39,615 bases of DNA from Candidatus Howiella intestinavium (GCA_904420585.1 CAJFVX010000051.1:1-39615); one strand, 5' to 3'; counted from the first letter of the stretch, positions 26,201 to 32,790 are shown. Program-made: numbers and translations. The notes: generated by a model not told the origin, from the sequence alone.

Positions 26201-26473
26201 TGACTGCAGCGTAACCGCAAAGGTTGCTGTACCTTCATAGGCCAGATGGGCGTAGCTGTACCGGCTGTCGAAATACTTGACCACATCCACCGGCTTGCCG
26301 TTCACCGTCAGGGTAAAGACGTCGCAGGTCTCCTCATAGGGCGCCTTGGCATACGGCTCCAAATATGCCGCACCCTCCGCGCCGGACACCATGCCGGCCG
26401 GCAGCCCGGCCGCCAATACCGACAATGAAATGAGGCCGGCCGCGATCCGTTTGGCTTTTGCTATGATTCCCAT
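23201..26473 (-). CDS. Secreted beta-helix glycan-active enzyme with CBM, NPCBM and dockerin
   Basis: 1090 residues from ATG 26473 (MGIIAKAKRIAAGLISLSVLAAG, a signal peptide cut near 33); the frame is open further upstream without a better site, and GGAG lies 14 bases before this ATG. Order: N-terminal beta domain (35-150), a right-handed beta-helix of the pectinase/GH28-like clan (about 170-560: YLDAGAVLRGSSNREDYEW, LNDDDFVHSDGYDI, YTGDDVFCAKG, GGAGCKIGVQS), a CBM6/35-like module (about 565-690), an NPCBM-like module (about 715-855: SATSGWEGHDPQRDVSIDG), bacterial Ig-like repeats (870-1010) and a type I dockerin with duplicated GDMDEDGEISIKDVMSLCKVLAR / GSMDGNERVDITDVMALCRVLAR. It probably cuts pectin, mucin or blood-group-like glycans. 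The paired Asp of GH28 are there but the usual GHG and RIK motifs are not, so it could be another beta-helix family such as GH110. Confidence 0.8.
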   Translation of the reverse strand: MGIIAKAKRIAAGLISLSVLAAGLPAGMVSGAEGAAYLEPYAKAPYEETCDVFTLTVNGKPVDVVKYFDSRYSYAHLAYEGTATFAVTLQSGEAITDYDISPHSYNLNDAAVAEGDTLTFALTQSEARYLVIEIHTASGQLRNLAIAADPQDTEAAPVPDGEKVVDITKAPYNADNTGGTNVTEILQKAVDDMGAKGGGTVYVPEGVYQFTYIDFLENNSNVTLYLDAGAVLRGSSNREDYEWNGSGSGNIQGRRNILFQGGVKNVAIKGRGMIDANSTVLVEPKPGQKPTGWDDYRKGIFDAFSENGQQPDGITLEGITVKDATGWTFNLNDSKNITITHLKMLNDDDFVHSDGYDICACENVLVDWCFGYTGDDVFCAKGSSADYPLKNVTFRNGVAYASGGAGCKIGVQSRSDASNILFENIDVIQGYRGFSVSHDEGPAVWEDIRFIDIRTEKLHVANPSDTGQYRAAPFVIWTLQRDGEIGTVSGVEVTRCTIEDTAGLKGIIRGETANGKPGTISNIDVTDLVMDGQSITHDNYLRKVSVGANVENLTFANTEIIEPAYTVYEAETAVFTDGASAVEADTCSAGWKVGSLGGDTNGACTFREVYANMAGRYTMMVYYNTYVQRSFYVTVNDQEPVELVCEGNGVDWTTLSAVPMTVRLEKGVNTIRFDNPTGAFAPDLDKIEIDNVSLDPPAVPGVVYLSDLEWVSATSGWEGHDPQRDVSIDGNPLRIRMAANDTREFAKGIGTHAVSEIVIDVSGLACERFQCYVAPDVEATASGRTSVTFTVYADDAVKFTSGTMGRDSDAQYVDVDITGAKTLRLVAGDSDDGVNNDHADWADAKIITTITAQDIADILEAPTVERGQTKLALPTVPEGYRVELTESSSATIGLDGTITPPAADERVLLTYTVTKDGTSEAGTATLMVTVPGTGVEKPVIEKVTVTPPAANVLLGGSLQLQAAVEGTGDFDEGVNWSVTGQNAVDTAIGQDGKLTIAADETARKITVTAVSREDAQVSGSAEISLYLQGDMDEDGEISIKDVMSLCKVLARNGAGQEPTDLEILIGSMDGNERVDITDVMALCRVLARHN

Positions 26474-26651
26474 GGTACTGTCACACGCTCCTTTCGGTTT
26501 ATGATACCTTTCGCTTTTATTCTGTATATATGCTTTATATTTTCGCCGCATTTCCAAATTCCTTTTGTACATTCTTATGATACTTCAAAAACATTTACAA
26601 TACCATTGCATATGTCTGCTTTTCCGATTGTATTTTTGCGCATAGACATAC
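26474..26651. other. AT-rich upstream region of the dockerin gene
   Basis: The stretch is much AT-richer than its flanks and holds no open frame of note. On the minus strand several TTG-type -35 candidates exist, but no pair with a good -10 at 16-18 bases could be singled out. Confidence 0.35.
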
Positions 26652-26684
26652 AAAAAGCCGGAAACCTGTACACAGGTTTCCGGC
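26652..26684 (-). terminator. Terminator of the Ser/Glu-rich membrane protein gene
   Basis: GCCGGAAACCTGT/ACAGGTTTCCGGC style palindrome (26657-26684) is followed on the minus strand by TTTTTG. It lies 18 bases past the stop. Confidence 0.88.
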
Positions 26685-26701
26685 AGGCTCATTTATATGG
26701 T

Positions 26702-27532
26702 TTAGTCCCTGGGGCGGCGCACCCGCTTTTTGGAGTGGGAAGGCGGCGTGCGGCGGGTTGCCCCCGTCCGCTTTTGGGGCGTGCGCATATGGGAATCCGA
26801 AGCGATGAACACATCGTCGTCATCCTCCTCGGCCGGCCTGGAACGGCGGCTGGCCGTCATGGGGATTTCGGTCGTGCGGCCCCGGCCGGCGGCCCTCTGC
26901 ATAGCCGCTTTCTTCTGCTTGTGCGCCCGGTAGTTGACGGCGATAAGCCCGAACAGGGAGGCGCATATCAGCAGGATGGGCAGCCATATCCAACGCATGG
27001 CGATGGCGTAATAGTCGGCGATATCCTTGGAGGTAGGGCCGGCGGTGGATACGGTTTCGGGCGTGGAGGTCTCCTCCACATACTGGGCGCCCCAGGAGAT
27101 GTCTTCAAACTCCGGGTCTTCGTACTCCTCATCCGGCGTAAGGGTCCCTCCTGAACGGGAAGTGGTTTCCCGATAGGACGTATCCGGTTCCTCTTCCTCC
27201 TCCCGGCTGCTTTCCTCTTCCTCCTCAGAGGTTGTACTCTCCTCGGAGGAGCTTTCCTCTTCCTCCTCGGAAGAAGCCGGGCGGGAACTCTCCTCCTCCG
27301 ATGAGGAATCCTCTTCGGAGGAAGAGGATTCCGGTTCTGCAGAAGAAGCGGGCCGGCTGGAGTTCTCCTCCGAATCCACCGGTTCGCTGGTGGTTACGGA
27401 GGATTCGCTGGAATCCTCCCCCGCTCCGTCCTCTGGGGCGGCCAGGACGCTGAAGGCCGTTCCGGCCATAAGCGCCAACGCCAGCACCAGGGCGGCCACA
27501 GCCGCCTTTATCCTTCTATCCTGTCTGCACAC
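26702..27532 (-). CDS. Ser/Glu-rich single-pass membrane protein, function unknown
   Basis: 276 residues with a GTG start at 27532, GGGGGA eight bases upstream. A signal peptide (AAVAALVLALALMAGTAFSVLAA, cut near 32) precedes a low-complexity stretch of serine and glutamate blocks (about 36-125, for example SSSEEESSRPASSEEEEESS), a short folded-looking part (SWGAQYVEETSTPETV), a membrane helix (WIWLPILLICASLFGLIAV, about 180-198) and a basic cytosolic tail with RRTPPSHSKKRVRRPRD. The repetitive acidic stalk suggests a surface-exposed spacer. It starts 40 bases after proS with no terminator between, so the two may be cotranscribed. I do not recognise the family. Confidence 0.7.
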   Translation of the reverse strand: MCRQDRRIKAAVAALVLALALMAGTAFSVLAAPEDGAGEDSSESSVTTSEPVDSEENSSRPASSAEPESSSSEEDSSSEEESSRPASSEEEEESSSEESTTSEEEEESSREEEEEPDTSYRETTSRSGGTLTPDEEYEDPEFEDISWGAQYVEETSTPETVSTAGPTSKDIADYYAIAMRWIWLPILLICASLFGLIAVNYRAHKQKKAAMQRAAGRGRTTEIPMTASRRSRPAEEDDDDVFIASDSHMRTPQKRTGATRRTPPSHSKKRVRRPRD

Positions 27533-27572
27533 GTTTTGTATCCCCCTTATTCATTCCCCTGCTGGGCCGGAT

Positions 27573-29006
27573 TTAATACGCCTTGCCCCAATAGAGCATG
27601 GCCTTGGCAGGCCTGCCGCAGCAGACGCAGGTGTCGGACAGATGCTCCTGTTCAAAGGGGATGCAGCGGGAGCTTACGCCGGCCTCATCCTTCAGCTTGT
27701 TCTCGCAGGCTTCGTCGCCGCACCACATGGCCTTGATGAAGCCCGGCTTATTTTCTGCGATATCCTTTAAGGTCTCAAAATCCAGGGCGGTATAGGTCAT
27801 CTGTTCCCGGCGGGCCAGGGCCTTTTCATACAGGCCGTCGTGCACCGCCTGCAGCAGGGCCGGGATTTCCTTCTCCAAATCATCCAGGGAGATAAAGGCC
27901 TTTTCCCGGTTGTCCCGCCGGACGATGACGCACTGGTTCTTTTCCATGTCCTTGGGGCCGATTTCCAGCCGCAGGGGCACGCCCTTCATCTCGTGCTCGG
28001 CGAACTTCCAGCCGGGGGAATTGTCGCTGTCGTCCAGATAGACGCGGCAGAATTTCCCCAGCCGCTCCTTCAGCTCCCGGGCCTTCTCCAGCACGCCGGG
28101 CTTATGGGCGGCGATGGGGACGATGACCACCTGGCGGGGCGCCACGGCCGGGGGCAGGACCAGGCCGCTGTCATCCCCGTGGGACATGATGATGGCCCCG
28201 ATGAGCCGGGTGGATACGCCCCAGGAGGTCTCATGGGGAACCTGGAGGCTGTTGTCCCGTCCGGTGAACTGGACGCCGAAGGCCCGGGCGAAACCGTCCC
28301 CAAAGTAGTGGGAGGTGCCGCTCTGGAGGGCCTTGCCGTCGTGCATCATGGCCTCCACCGTATAGGTGGATTCCGCGCCGGCGAACTTTTCCTTATCGGT
28401 CTTCTGCCCCTTGATGACCGGGATGGCCAGGCTCTTTTCGCAGAAGTCGGCATACAGGTTGAGCATCCGCCGGGTCTCGGCCTCGGCCTCCTCGGCGGTC
28501 TCGTGCATAGTATGGCCCTCCTGCCACCAGAATTCCCGGTTGCGCAGGAAGGGGCGGGAGGATTTCTCCCACCGCACCACCGAACACCACTGGTTATACA
28601 GCTTGGGCAGGTCCCGGTAGGAATGGATGACATGGGCGTAGTGCTCGCAGAAAAGGGTCTCGGAGGTAGGGCGGACACACAGCCGCTCGGGCAGCTTTTC
28701 GTTGCCGCCGTGGGTCACCCAGGCCACCTCGGGCGCAAAGCCCTCCACGTGATCCTTTTCCTTCTGCAGCAGGCTTTCGGGGATAAACAGGGGCATGGCC
28801 ACGTTTTCATGGCCGGTCTCCTTGAAGGCCTTATCCAGGATGTGCTGGATATTTTCCCATATAGCATAACCATAAGGCCGCAGGATCATGCAGCCCCGGA
28901 TGCTGGAGTAGTCCACAAGCTCAGCCTTGAGCACCACATCGGTATACCATTTGGCAAAGTCCTCCTCCATGGAGGTTATGGCCTCTACCATCTTCTTATC
29001 TGCCAT
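27573..29006 (-). CDS. proS: Prolyl-tRNA synthetase, short archaeal/eukaryote-like type
   Basis: 477 residues from ATG 29006 ([25 protein letters not shown]), which matches homologue N-termini; however AGGAAAG is better placed for TTG 29021 or GTG 29018, so five extra residues are possible. Class II motifs are visible: motif 1 in [21 protein letters not shown], motif 2 around [23 protein letters not shown] and motif 3 in [24 protein letters not shown]. The bacterial editing insertion is missing and a C-terminal zinc-like cysteine set (CGDEAC...C...CVCCG) is present, both typical of this type, common in Clostridia. It charges tRNA-Pro in the cytosol. No T-box is seen upstream. Confidence 0.96.
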   Translation of the reverse strand: MADKKMVEAITSMEEDFAKWYTDVVLKAELVDYSSIRGCMILRPYGYAIWENIQHILDKAFKETGHENVAMPLFIPESLLQKEKDHVEGFAPEVAWVTHGGNEKLPERLCVRPTSETLFCEHYAHVIHSYRDLPKLYNQWCSVVRWEKSSRPFLRNREFWWQEGHTMHETAEEAEAETRRMLNLYADFCEKSLAIPVIKGQKTDKEKFAGAESTYTVEAMMHDGKALQSGTSHYFGDGFARAFGVQFTGRDNSLQVPHETSWGVSTRLIGAIIMSHGDDSGLVLPPAVAPRQVVIVPIAAHKPGVLEKARELKERLGKFCRVYLDDSDNSPGWKFAEHEMKGVPLRLEIGPKDMEKNQCVIVRRDNREKAFISLDDLEKEIPALLQAVHDGLYEKALARREQMTYTALDFETLKDIAENKPGFIKAMWCGDEACENKLKDEAGVSSRCIPFEQEHLSDTCVCCGRPAKAMLYWGKAY

Positions 29007-29079
29007 GACGCAATTCACCAATCTTTCCTATCTTTTCGCCCGCTCCGACGGCAAGGGCGCATCGTTCACATAATATAGT

Positions 29080-29108
29080 ATTATATTAGATGTCCCGCCC
29101 ATTTGCAA
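29080..29108 (-). promoter_or_regulatory. Promoter of proS
   Basis: TTGCAA (29108-29103), 17 bases, TATAAT (29085-29080) on the minus strand. The leader to the ATG is only about 67 bases, too short for a T-box. Confidence 0.8.
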
Positions 29109-29202
29109 CAGGAATATAGGAAAATCGACCTGGATTTTCCAAATGGGCGGCCGGGAGAGCCTTTTCCCGTTTAGTATGTCCCCTTTTTTGTCCTTTGGGC
29201 GC

Positions 29203-29237
29203 AAAAAAGCCGCCCTGCCTTTTACGGAAAGGGCGGC
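29203..29237 (-). terminator. Terminator of acpP
   Basis: GCCGCCCTTTCC/GGCAGGGCGGC (29209-29237) with a short loop is followed on the minus strand by TTTTTT (29208-29203), 28 bases after the stop. Confidence 0.9.
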
Positions 29238-29264
29238 AAAGGGCCAAACGGCCCGCTGTATCGC

Positions 29265-29492
29265 TTACTGATGGTTCTCGATGTAGTGCACCAGATCGCC
29301 GACGGTCTTGATGTTCTCGATCTCCTCGTCGGGGATTTCCACGTCGAACTCGTCCTCCAGGGACATGACCATATCCACAACGTCCAGGCTGTCCGCCTGC
29401 AGGTCTTCGCTGATGTTGGCCTCCATCGTAACCTTATCTTCCTCCACGTCCAGCTGCTGGCACAGGATTTCCTTTACCTTTTCGAATACCAT
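29265..29492 (-). CDS. acpP: Acyl carrier protein
   Basis: 75 residues from ATG 29492 behind GAAGGAGG. The phosphopantetheine site is Ser35 in [17 protein letters not shown]. The acidic four-helix carrier shuttles acyl groups in fatty acid synthesis. It stands alone, with its own promoter and terminator, away from fab genes; no FapR-like dyad was noticed in its promoter. Confidence 0.96.
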   Translation of the reverse strand: MVFEKVKEILCQQLDVEEDKVTMEANISEDLQADSLDVVDMVMSLEDEFDVEIPDEEIENIKTVGDLVHYIENHQ

Positions 29493-29599
29493 AGTTGGGT
29501 TTCCTCCTTCAGAAATTTTACGTTTGGCCGCGTTCCCGAACCTAGACAGATGTCTTCCGCCGTGGTATATTGGAAACGACAGCCATCAGCCTATGACAC

Positions 29600-29628
29600 A
29601 TAATAGGTGCCCCGGCCGGCTTTGTCAA
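29600..29628 (-). promoter_or_regulatory. Promoter of acpP
   Basis: A perfect TTGACA (29628-29623), 17 bases, TATTAT (29605-29600). It is one of the strongest promoters in the window, in keeping with ACP abundance. The transcript leader is about 100 bases. Confidence 0.85.
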
Positions 29629-29744
29629 CCCCAATTTTTATTTTTCGCCTGCCAAAAACAGATGCGTTTCCCTTTTTTCCGCCGGATTCCCCGCAGATCC
29701 CCCCCTTTTCCGGCCTTTTATTCCCAACGGAAGGATGATTTTTT

Positions 29745-30587
29745 ATGCAGAGAAAATTCACCGTCATCGGCCATCCTCTGGGGCATACCATGTCCCCCTT
29801 TATCCACGACGCCCTTTTCCGCCTGTCCGGCCGGCCGGCGGCCTACGGCGCGGCCGACATCCCCCCTGCCGACCTTGCCGCCCGCTATGCCGAGCTGCGG
29901 CAGCTGGACGGCTTTAATGTGACCATCCCCCATAAGCAGACCATCATCCCCCTGCTGGATGAACTGGATGAAAGCGCCGCCCGGTACGGGGCGGTCAACG
30001 TAGTGGCCTGCGGGGAAAAGGCGGTGGGCTATAATACCGACGCTTACGGCTTTTTAAAGTCCCTGGAAACGGCCGGTATCCCTCTTGCCGGGGACGTGGT
30101 CCTCTGCGGCTGCGGCGGGGTGGCCCGTACCATGGCCTACGAGGCCCTGCTGGCCGGCTGCCGGCTGACCCTGGCTGTGCGGAACAGCGACCTGCCGGCA
30201 GCCGGAAAACTGAAAGAGGAATTGGAGGAGGCTATTCCCGGGGCGCAGATTGGGATCATATCCCTTTCCGGGCTGGCGGGAACCTTCGACCTGCTGATAA
30301 ACGCCACGCCGGTGGGCATGTATCCCCACGCCGACGCCATGGTGGTCACGGAAGAACAGCTGGCCGGCTGCCGCCACGTTTTTGACGCGGTGTACAATCC
30401 CCGCAGGACCCTGCTGCTTGGCACCGCCCAGCGGCTGGGCATCCCGGCGGTGGGCGGTATGCCCATGCTGGTCTGGCAGGCCGTCCGGGCCCATGAAATC
30501 TGGGACGGGGTGGAATACGATGTCCGGGATATCCAGCAGCTGGTGGAGGATTCCTACGGGGAAATGGAACGGCTGTTTCAGAAGTAG
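29745..30587 (+). CDS. aroE: Shikimate dehydrogenase
   Basis: 280 residues from ATG 29745 with GAAGGAT ten bases upstream. It reduces 3-dehydroshikimate with NADPH. The substrate part has GHPLGHTMSPFIHD (8-22), where the first serine of the usual SxS is replaced by threonine, NVTIPHK with catalytic K64 and NTDAYGF with D99. The cofactor loop is CGCGGVARTMAYE (about 122-134, GxGGxxR form). It is followed 14 bases later by aroK. No clear promoter was found in front of it. Confidence 0.95.
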   Translation: MQRKFTVIGHPLGHTMSPFIHDALFRLSGRPAAYGAADIPPADLAARYAELRQLDGFNVTIPHKQTIIPLLDELDESAARYGAVNVVACGEKAVGYNTDAYGFLKSLETAGIPLAGDVVLCGCGGVARTMAYEALLAGCRLTLAVRNSDLPAAGKLKEELEEAIPGAQIGIISLSGLAGTFDLLINATPVGMYPHADAMVVTEEQLAGCRHVFDAVYNPRRTLLLGTAQRLGIPAVGGMPMLVWQAVRAHEIWDGVEYDVRDIQQLVEDSYGEMERLFQK

Positions 30588-30601
30588 GCGGGGGCGGGAA
30601 T

Positions 30602-31126
30602 ATGAATATTGTACTCTGCGGCTTTATGGGTTGCGGCAAGACCACGGTGGGCCGGCTGCTGGCCCAGTCCCTGGGCTACACCTTTGTGGACATGGACGAT
30701 TACATTGAAAAAAAGGCCGGCATGAAGGTATCCGAGATTTTCGCGGCCCAAGGCGAGGCGGCCTTCCGGCGGATGGAAACCGAAGCCTGCCGGGAACTTT
30801 CGGCAGAAAGCGGCCTCGTCATCGCCACGGGCGGCGGGGCCCTGGTGCAGCCAGGAAACAGGGAAATCCTGGCCGCCGGCGGGGTCATCGTCCTCATGGA
30901 GGTATCCCCCGAAACCGTGGCCCATCGGCTCAAGGACGATCACACCCGCCCCCTGTTGGATGTGCCCGACAAGCAGGCGGCCATTCGGGAGCTGATGGGA
31001 AAGCGGCTGCCCATCTACAGAAGTGTGGCTTCGATTATCGTGGACGGCAACCGGCCGGCCGGCGTAGTTGCGGCCGAAATCCGCAATGCCTGCAAATTTT
31101 ATATTGACAAAAAAGCCGGTTTGTAA
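30602..31126 (+). CDS. aroK: Shikimate kinase
   Basis: 174 residues from ATG 30602, preceded by CGGGGGCGGGAAT, a weak ribosome site. Walker A is GFMGCGKTTVG (7-17), DMDDYIE binds Mg and shikimate, FRRMETEA and ATGGGA complete the substrate pocket, and RPLL marks the LID. It phosphorylates shikimate at O3. The promoter of the next unit overlaps its stop codon. Confidence 0.96.
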   Translation: MNIVLCGFMGCGKTTVGRLLAQSLGYTFVDMDDYIEKKAGMKVSEIFAAQGEAAFRRMETEACRELSAESGLVIATGGGALVQPGNREILAAGGVIVLMEVSPETVAHRLKDDHTRPLLDVPDKQAAIRELMGKRLPIYRSVASIIVDGNRPAGVVAAEIRNACKFYIDKKAGL

Positions 31127-31132
31127 TATGCT
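31104..31132 (+). promoter_or_regulatory. Promoter of the aroF-aroB-aroA-aroC-pheA unit
   Basis: A perfect TTGACA (31104-31109), a 17-base spacer that runs through the aroK stop codon, and TATGCT (31127-31132). Transcription should begin near 31139, giving a leader of about 230 bases to the attenuator terminator. Confidence 0.8.
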
Positions 31133-31156
31133 GTGAACAGCGGTATAGATGCAAAA

Positions 31157-31172
31157 GGCGGCTGTCGCCGCC
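31157..31172 (+). promoter_or_regulatory. 5'-end hairpin of the aro leader RNA
   Basis: GGCGGC-TGTC-GCCGCC forms a compact stem about 20 bases after the predicted start of transcription and before the leader peptide ribosome site. It may protect the leader RNA. The role is inferred. Confidence 0.45.
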
Positions 31173-31195
31173 CGGTTTACGAAAGGCTGAACCCT

Positions 31196-31303
31196 ATGTC
31201 TACTTGCGTCAAAAGCAGCAAAAAGTATTATTCCTTTACCTACGCCCGTTTCTTTTTTTGGAACCGGGCTGCTTTTGCGTGGGAAAATTGCATAGGGCTA
31301 TGA
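31196..31303 (+). CDS. Aromatic leader peptide of the aroF attenuator (35 residues)
   Basis: ATG 31196 to TGA 31301-31303, with GAAAGG nine bases upstream. The peptide begins MSTCVKSSKK, continues YYSFTYARFFFW (residues 11-22) and ends with NRAAFAWENCIGL. Ten of 35 residues are aromatic (3 Tyr, 5 Phe, 2 Trp) and eight of them fall within 12 codons. The codons (TAT, TTT) are AT-rich compared with the neighbouring genes. Positioned between a consensus promoter and a terminator in front of DAHP synthase, it reads as the sensor of charged aromatic tRNAs: ribosome stalling in the run would let transcription pass. No homology to a known leader is claimed; it is too short to be seen by usual gene callers. 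Confidence 0.85.
   Translation: MSTCVKSSKKYYSFTYARFFFWNRAAFAWENCIGL
31210..31277 (+). promoter_or_regulatory. Leader stem enclosing the aromatic codons (1:2-type hairpin)
   Basis: CAAAAGCAGC (31210-31219) pairs perfectly with GCTGCTTTTG (31268-31277); the 48-base loop contains exactly the aromatic codon run. It resembles the pause hairpin of trp-type attenuators, which keeps polymerase and ribosome in step. Confidence 0.6.
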
Positions 31304-31355
31304 CGATTCCGTAAGCAGAAAGAAAAGGGTTTTATCAGAACCGCGGAACGCATAG
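31298..31355 (+). promoter_or_regulatory. Candidate antiterminator of the aro attenuator
   Basis: Bases 31298-31312 pair with 31343-31355: CTATG, CG and TTCCG(T) against the complementary CGGAA, CG and CATAG, twelve Watson-Crick pairs plus one wobble with two single-A bulges. Inside, GGTTTT (31328-31333) pairs with AGAACC (31337-31342). Together they occupy the whole 5' arm of the terminator. The 5' strand spans the leader stop codon, so a ribosome finishing the peptide would cover it. The pairing was worked out by eye. Confidence 0.7.
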
Positions 31356-31373
31356 AGGGTTCCGCGGTTTTTT
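31339..31373 (+). terminator. Attenuator terminator in front of aroF
   Basis: AACCGCGGAAC (31339-31349) and GTTCCGCGGTT (31359-31369) form a perfect 11-bp stem with a nine-base loop, followed by a T run ending at 31373. It lies 90 bases before the aroF ATG and would end transcription when aromatic amino acids are plentiful. Confidence 0.92.
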
Positions 31374-31462
31374 ATATTTCAGCCGTCTGCGGGACCTCTG
31401 CGGAAGGCCGCACCGCGCGGCGGCAAAAATACAATTTGCGCGCGGAGAAAGTGTGGCAGACC

Positions 31463-32476
31463 ATGATTATCGTACTCAAACCCGGCACCACTACAAAAGC
31501 CGCCGGCGAGTTGGCGGAACAGCTGAAAGAGACCTACGGCGTACAGATTCACACCTCCCAGGGCACCCAGTCCACCCTGCTGGGCCTCATCGGCGACACC
31601 CACAAGGTGGATGCCGAGGCCATCTCGGCCTATGACATCGTGGAGTCGGTCAAGCGGGTGCAGGAACCCTACAAGAAGGCCAACCGGAAGTTCCATCCCG
31701 AGAACACGGTCATCGAGGTGTGCGGGCGGAAAATCGGCGACGGCTCTTTGCAGCTCATCGCCGGGCCCTGCTCGGTGGAGAGCCGGGACCAGATTGGCGG
31801 CATTGCCCGGCGGGTCCAGGCCGCCGGCGCCGGCTTCCTGCGGGGCGGCGCCTTCAAGCCCCGCACCTCTCCCTACGCTTTCCAGGGCCTGCGGGCCGAG
31901 GGGCTGGAACTGCTCCTCGAGGCCAAGGCCGAGACGGGCATGCCCATTGTCACCGAAATCATGAGCGCCGACCACATCGATTTGTTCCGGGATGTGGATA
32001 TCATCCAGGTAGGCGCCCGGAATATGCAGAACTTCGAGCTGCTCAAAGAACTGGGCAAGCTGGACAAGCCCATCCTGCTCAAACGGGGGCTGGCCAACAC
32101 CATCGAGGAAACCCTCATGAGCGCCGAGTACATCATGAGCGGGGGCAACGAGAAGGTCATCCTCTGCGAGCGGGGCATACGCACCTTTGAGACTTACACC
32201 CGCAACACGCTGGATATTTCGGCCGTGCCGGTTTTCAAAAAGCTCTCCCATCTGCCGGTGGTGGTAGACCCCTCCCACGCGGCGGGCATCCCCTGGCTGA
32301 TTGAGCCCCTCTCCCTGGCGGCGGCCGCCGCCGGCGCCGACGGGCTGATTATCGAGGTGCACAACGACCCGCCCCACGCCTTAAGCGACGGCGCCCAGTG
32401 CCTGACTCCCGACCAGTTCGATAAAATTGCCGCCCGGATTCTCGCGGCTAAAAAGGCGCTGGATTCCCTGGATTAA
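31463..32476 (+). CDS. aroF: DAHP synthase, type I-beta with N-terminal regulatory domain
   Basis: 337 residues. ATG 31463 gives MIIVLKPGTT, the conserved start of this class; in-frame TTG 31436 and GTG 31451 are alternatives because GGAG lies 15 bases before the ATG. Residues 1-70 form the ferredoxin-like domain that lets Tyr/Phe inhibit Thermotoga-type enzymes. The barrel has GPCSVES (101-107, metal Cys103), GAFKPRTSPYAFQG (129-142), H272 in DPSHAAG, E298 and D309. It condenses PEP and erythrose-4-phosphate, the committed step of aromatic synthesis, so a leader attenuator in front of it makes physiological sense. Confidence 0.95.
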   Translation: MIIVLKPGTTTKAAGELAEQLKETYGVQIHTSQGTQSTLLGLIGDTHKVDAEAISAYDIVESVKRVQEPYKKANRKFHPENTVIEVCGRKIGDGSLQLIAGPCSVESRDQIGGIARRVQAAGAGFLRGGAFKPRTSPYAFQGLRAEGLELLLEAKAETGMPIVTEIMSADHIDLFRDVDIIQVGARNMQNFELLKELGKLDKPILLKRGLANTIEETLMSAEYIMSGGNEKVILCERGIRTFETYTRNTLDISAVPVFKKLSHLPVVVDPSHAAGIPWLIEPLSLAAAAAGADGLIIEVHNDPPHALSDGAQCLTPDQFDKIAARILAAKKALDSLD

Positions 32477-32480
32477 GCAT

Positions 32481-32524
32481 AAGCCGCCGCACGGCCCGGC
32501 CTTGGGTCCCTGCGGCGGCTTTGC
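32481..32524 (+). terminator. Possible partial terminator after aroF
   Basis: An 11-bp inverted repeat, AAGCCGCCGCA and TGCGGCGGCTT, has a 19-base loop and is followed only by TGCC. It may pause polymerase or protect the aroF mRNA end. Confidence 0.45.
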
Positions 32525-32716
32525 CATATTCGGCCTCCCCTCCCGCTGCCCCTGCGCTCCACCGGCCGCCCCCTTGGGGCCGGTCACGTCTCGGGGGACA
32601 GCGGGCGGCGGCGGATTCCCGCTCCGGACGCATTCTTTTCCCGGCTCCCGGGACGCAGGCCGGCTTGCAGATTCCTGGGCATATTGCCGGTTTAGCGGTT
32701 GCGTTTTTTGGCATTT

Positions 32717-32725
32717 TGTTATAAC
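32717..32725 (+). promoter_or_regulatory. Possible extended -10 promoter for aroB
   Basis: TGTTATAAC has the TGn extension and five of six -10 bases. A poor -35 (TTGCGT, 32699-32704) lies only 15 bases before it. If active, aroB-aroA-aroC-pheA would have a basal promoter beyond the attenuator. Confidence 0.35.
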
Positions 32726-32752
32726 ATAGAAGAGAATAAGCTGGATTTTCCC

Positions 32753-32781
32753 CCTTATCCTCCCAGCAATTGACGATAAGG
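32753..32781 (+). promoter_or_regulatory. Hairpin covering the aroB ribosome site
   Basis: CCTTATC (32753-32759) can pair with GATAAGG (32775-32781), hiding half of AAGGAG seven bases before the aroB ATG. CCTCC just after the first arm could also pair with GGAG. It may tune aroB translation. Confidence 0.35.
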
Positions 32782-32790
32782 AGAGATACG

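Larger units (their letters stand above)
32477..32790 (+). other. GC-rich 314-base spacer between aroF and aroB
   Basis: No coding frame of quality is seen. It holds a hairpin AAGCCGCCGCA/TGCGGCGGCTT (32481-32521) with only three T after it, ACCGGCC/GGCCGGT near 32560-32584, then an AT-rich end with a candidate extended -10. The base composition of the middle (Pro/Gly/Arg-like codons in all frames) suggests decayed or structured noncoding DNA. Whether aroB is read from the aroF promoter is open. Confidence 0.5.

Noticed and set aside
29022..29264. A T-box riboswitch in front of proS
   Set aside because: The promoter leaves only about 67 bases of leader and there is no terminator or T-box core sequence.
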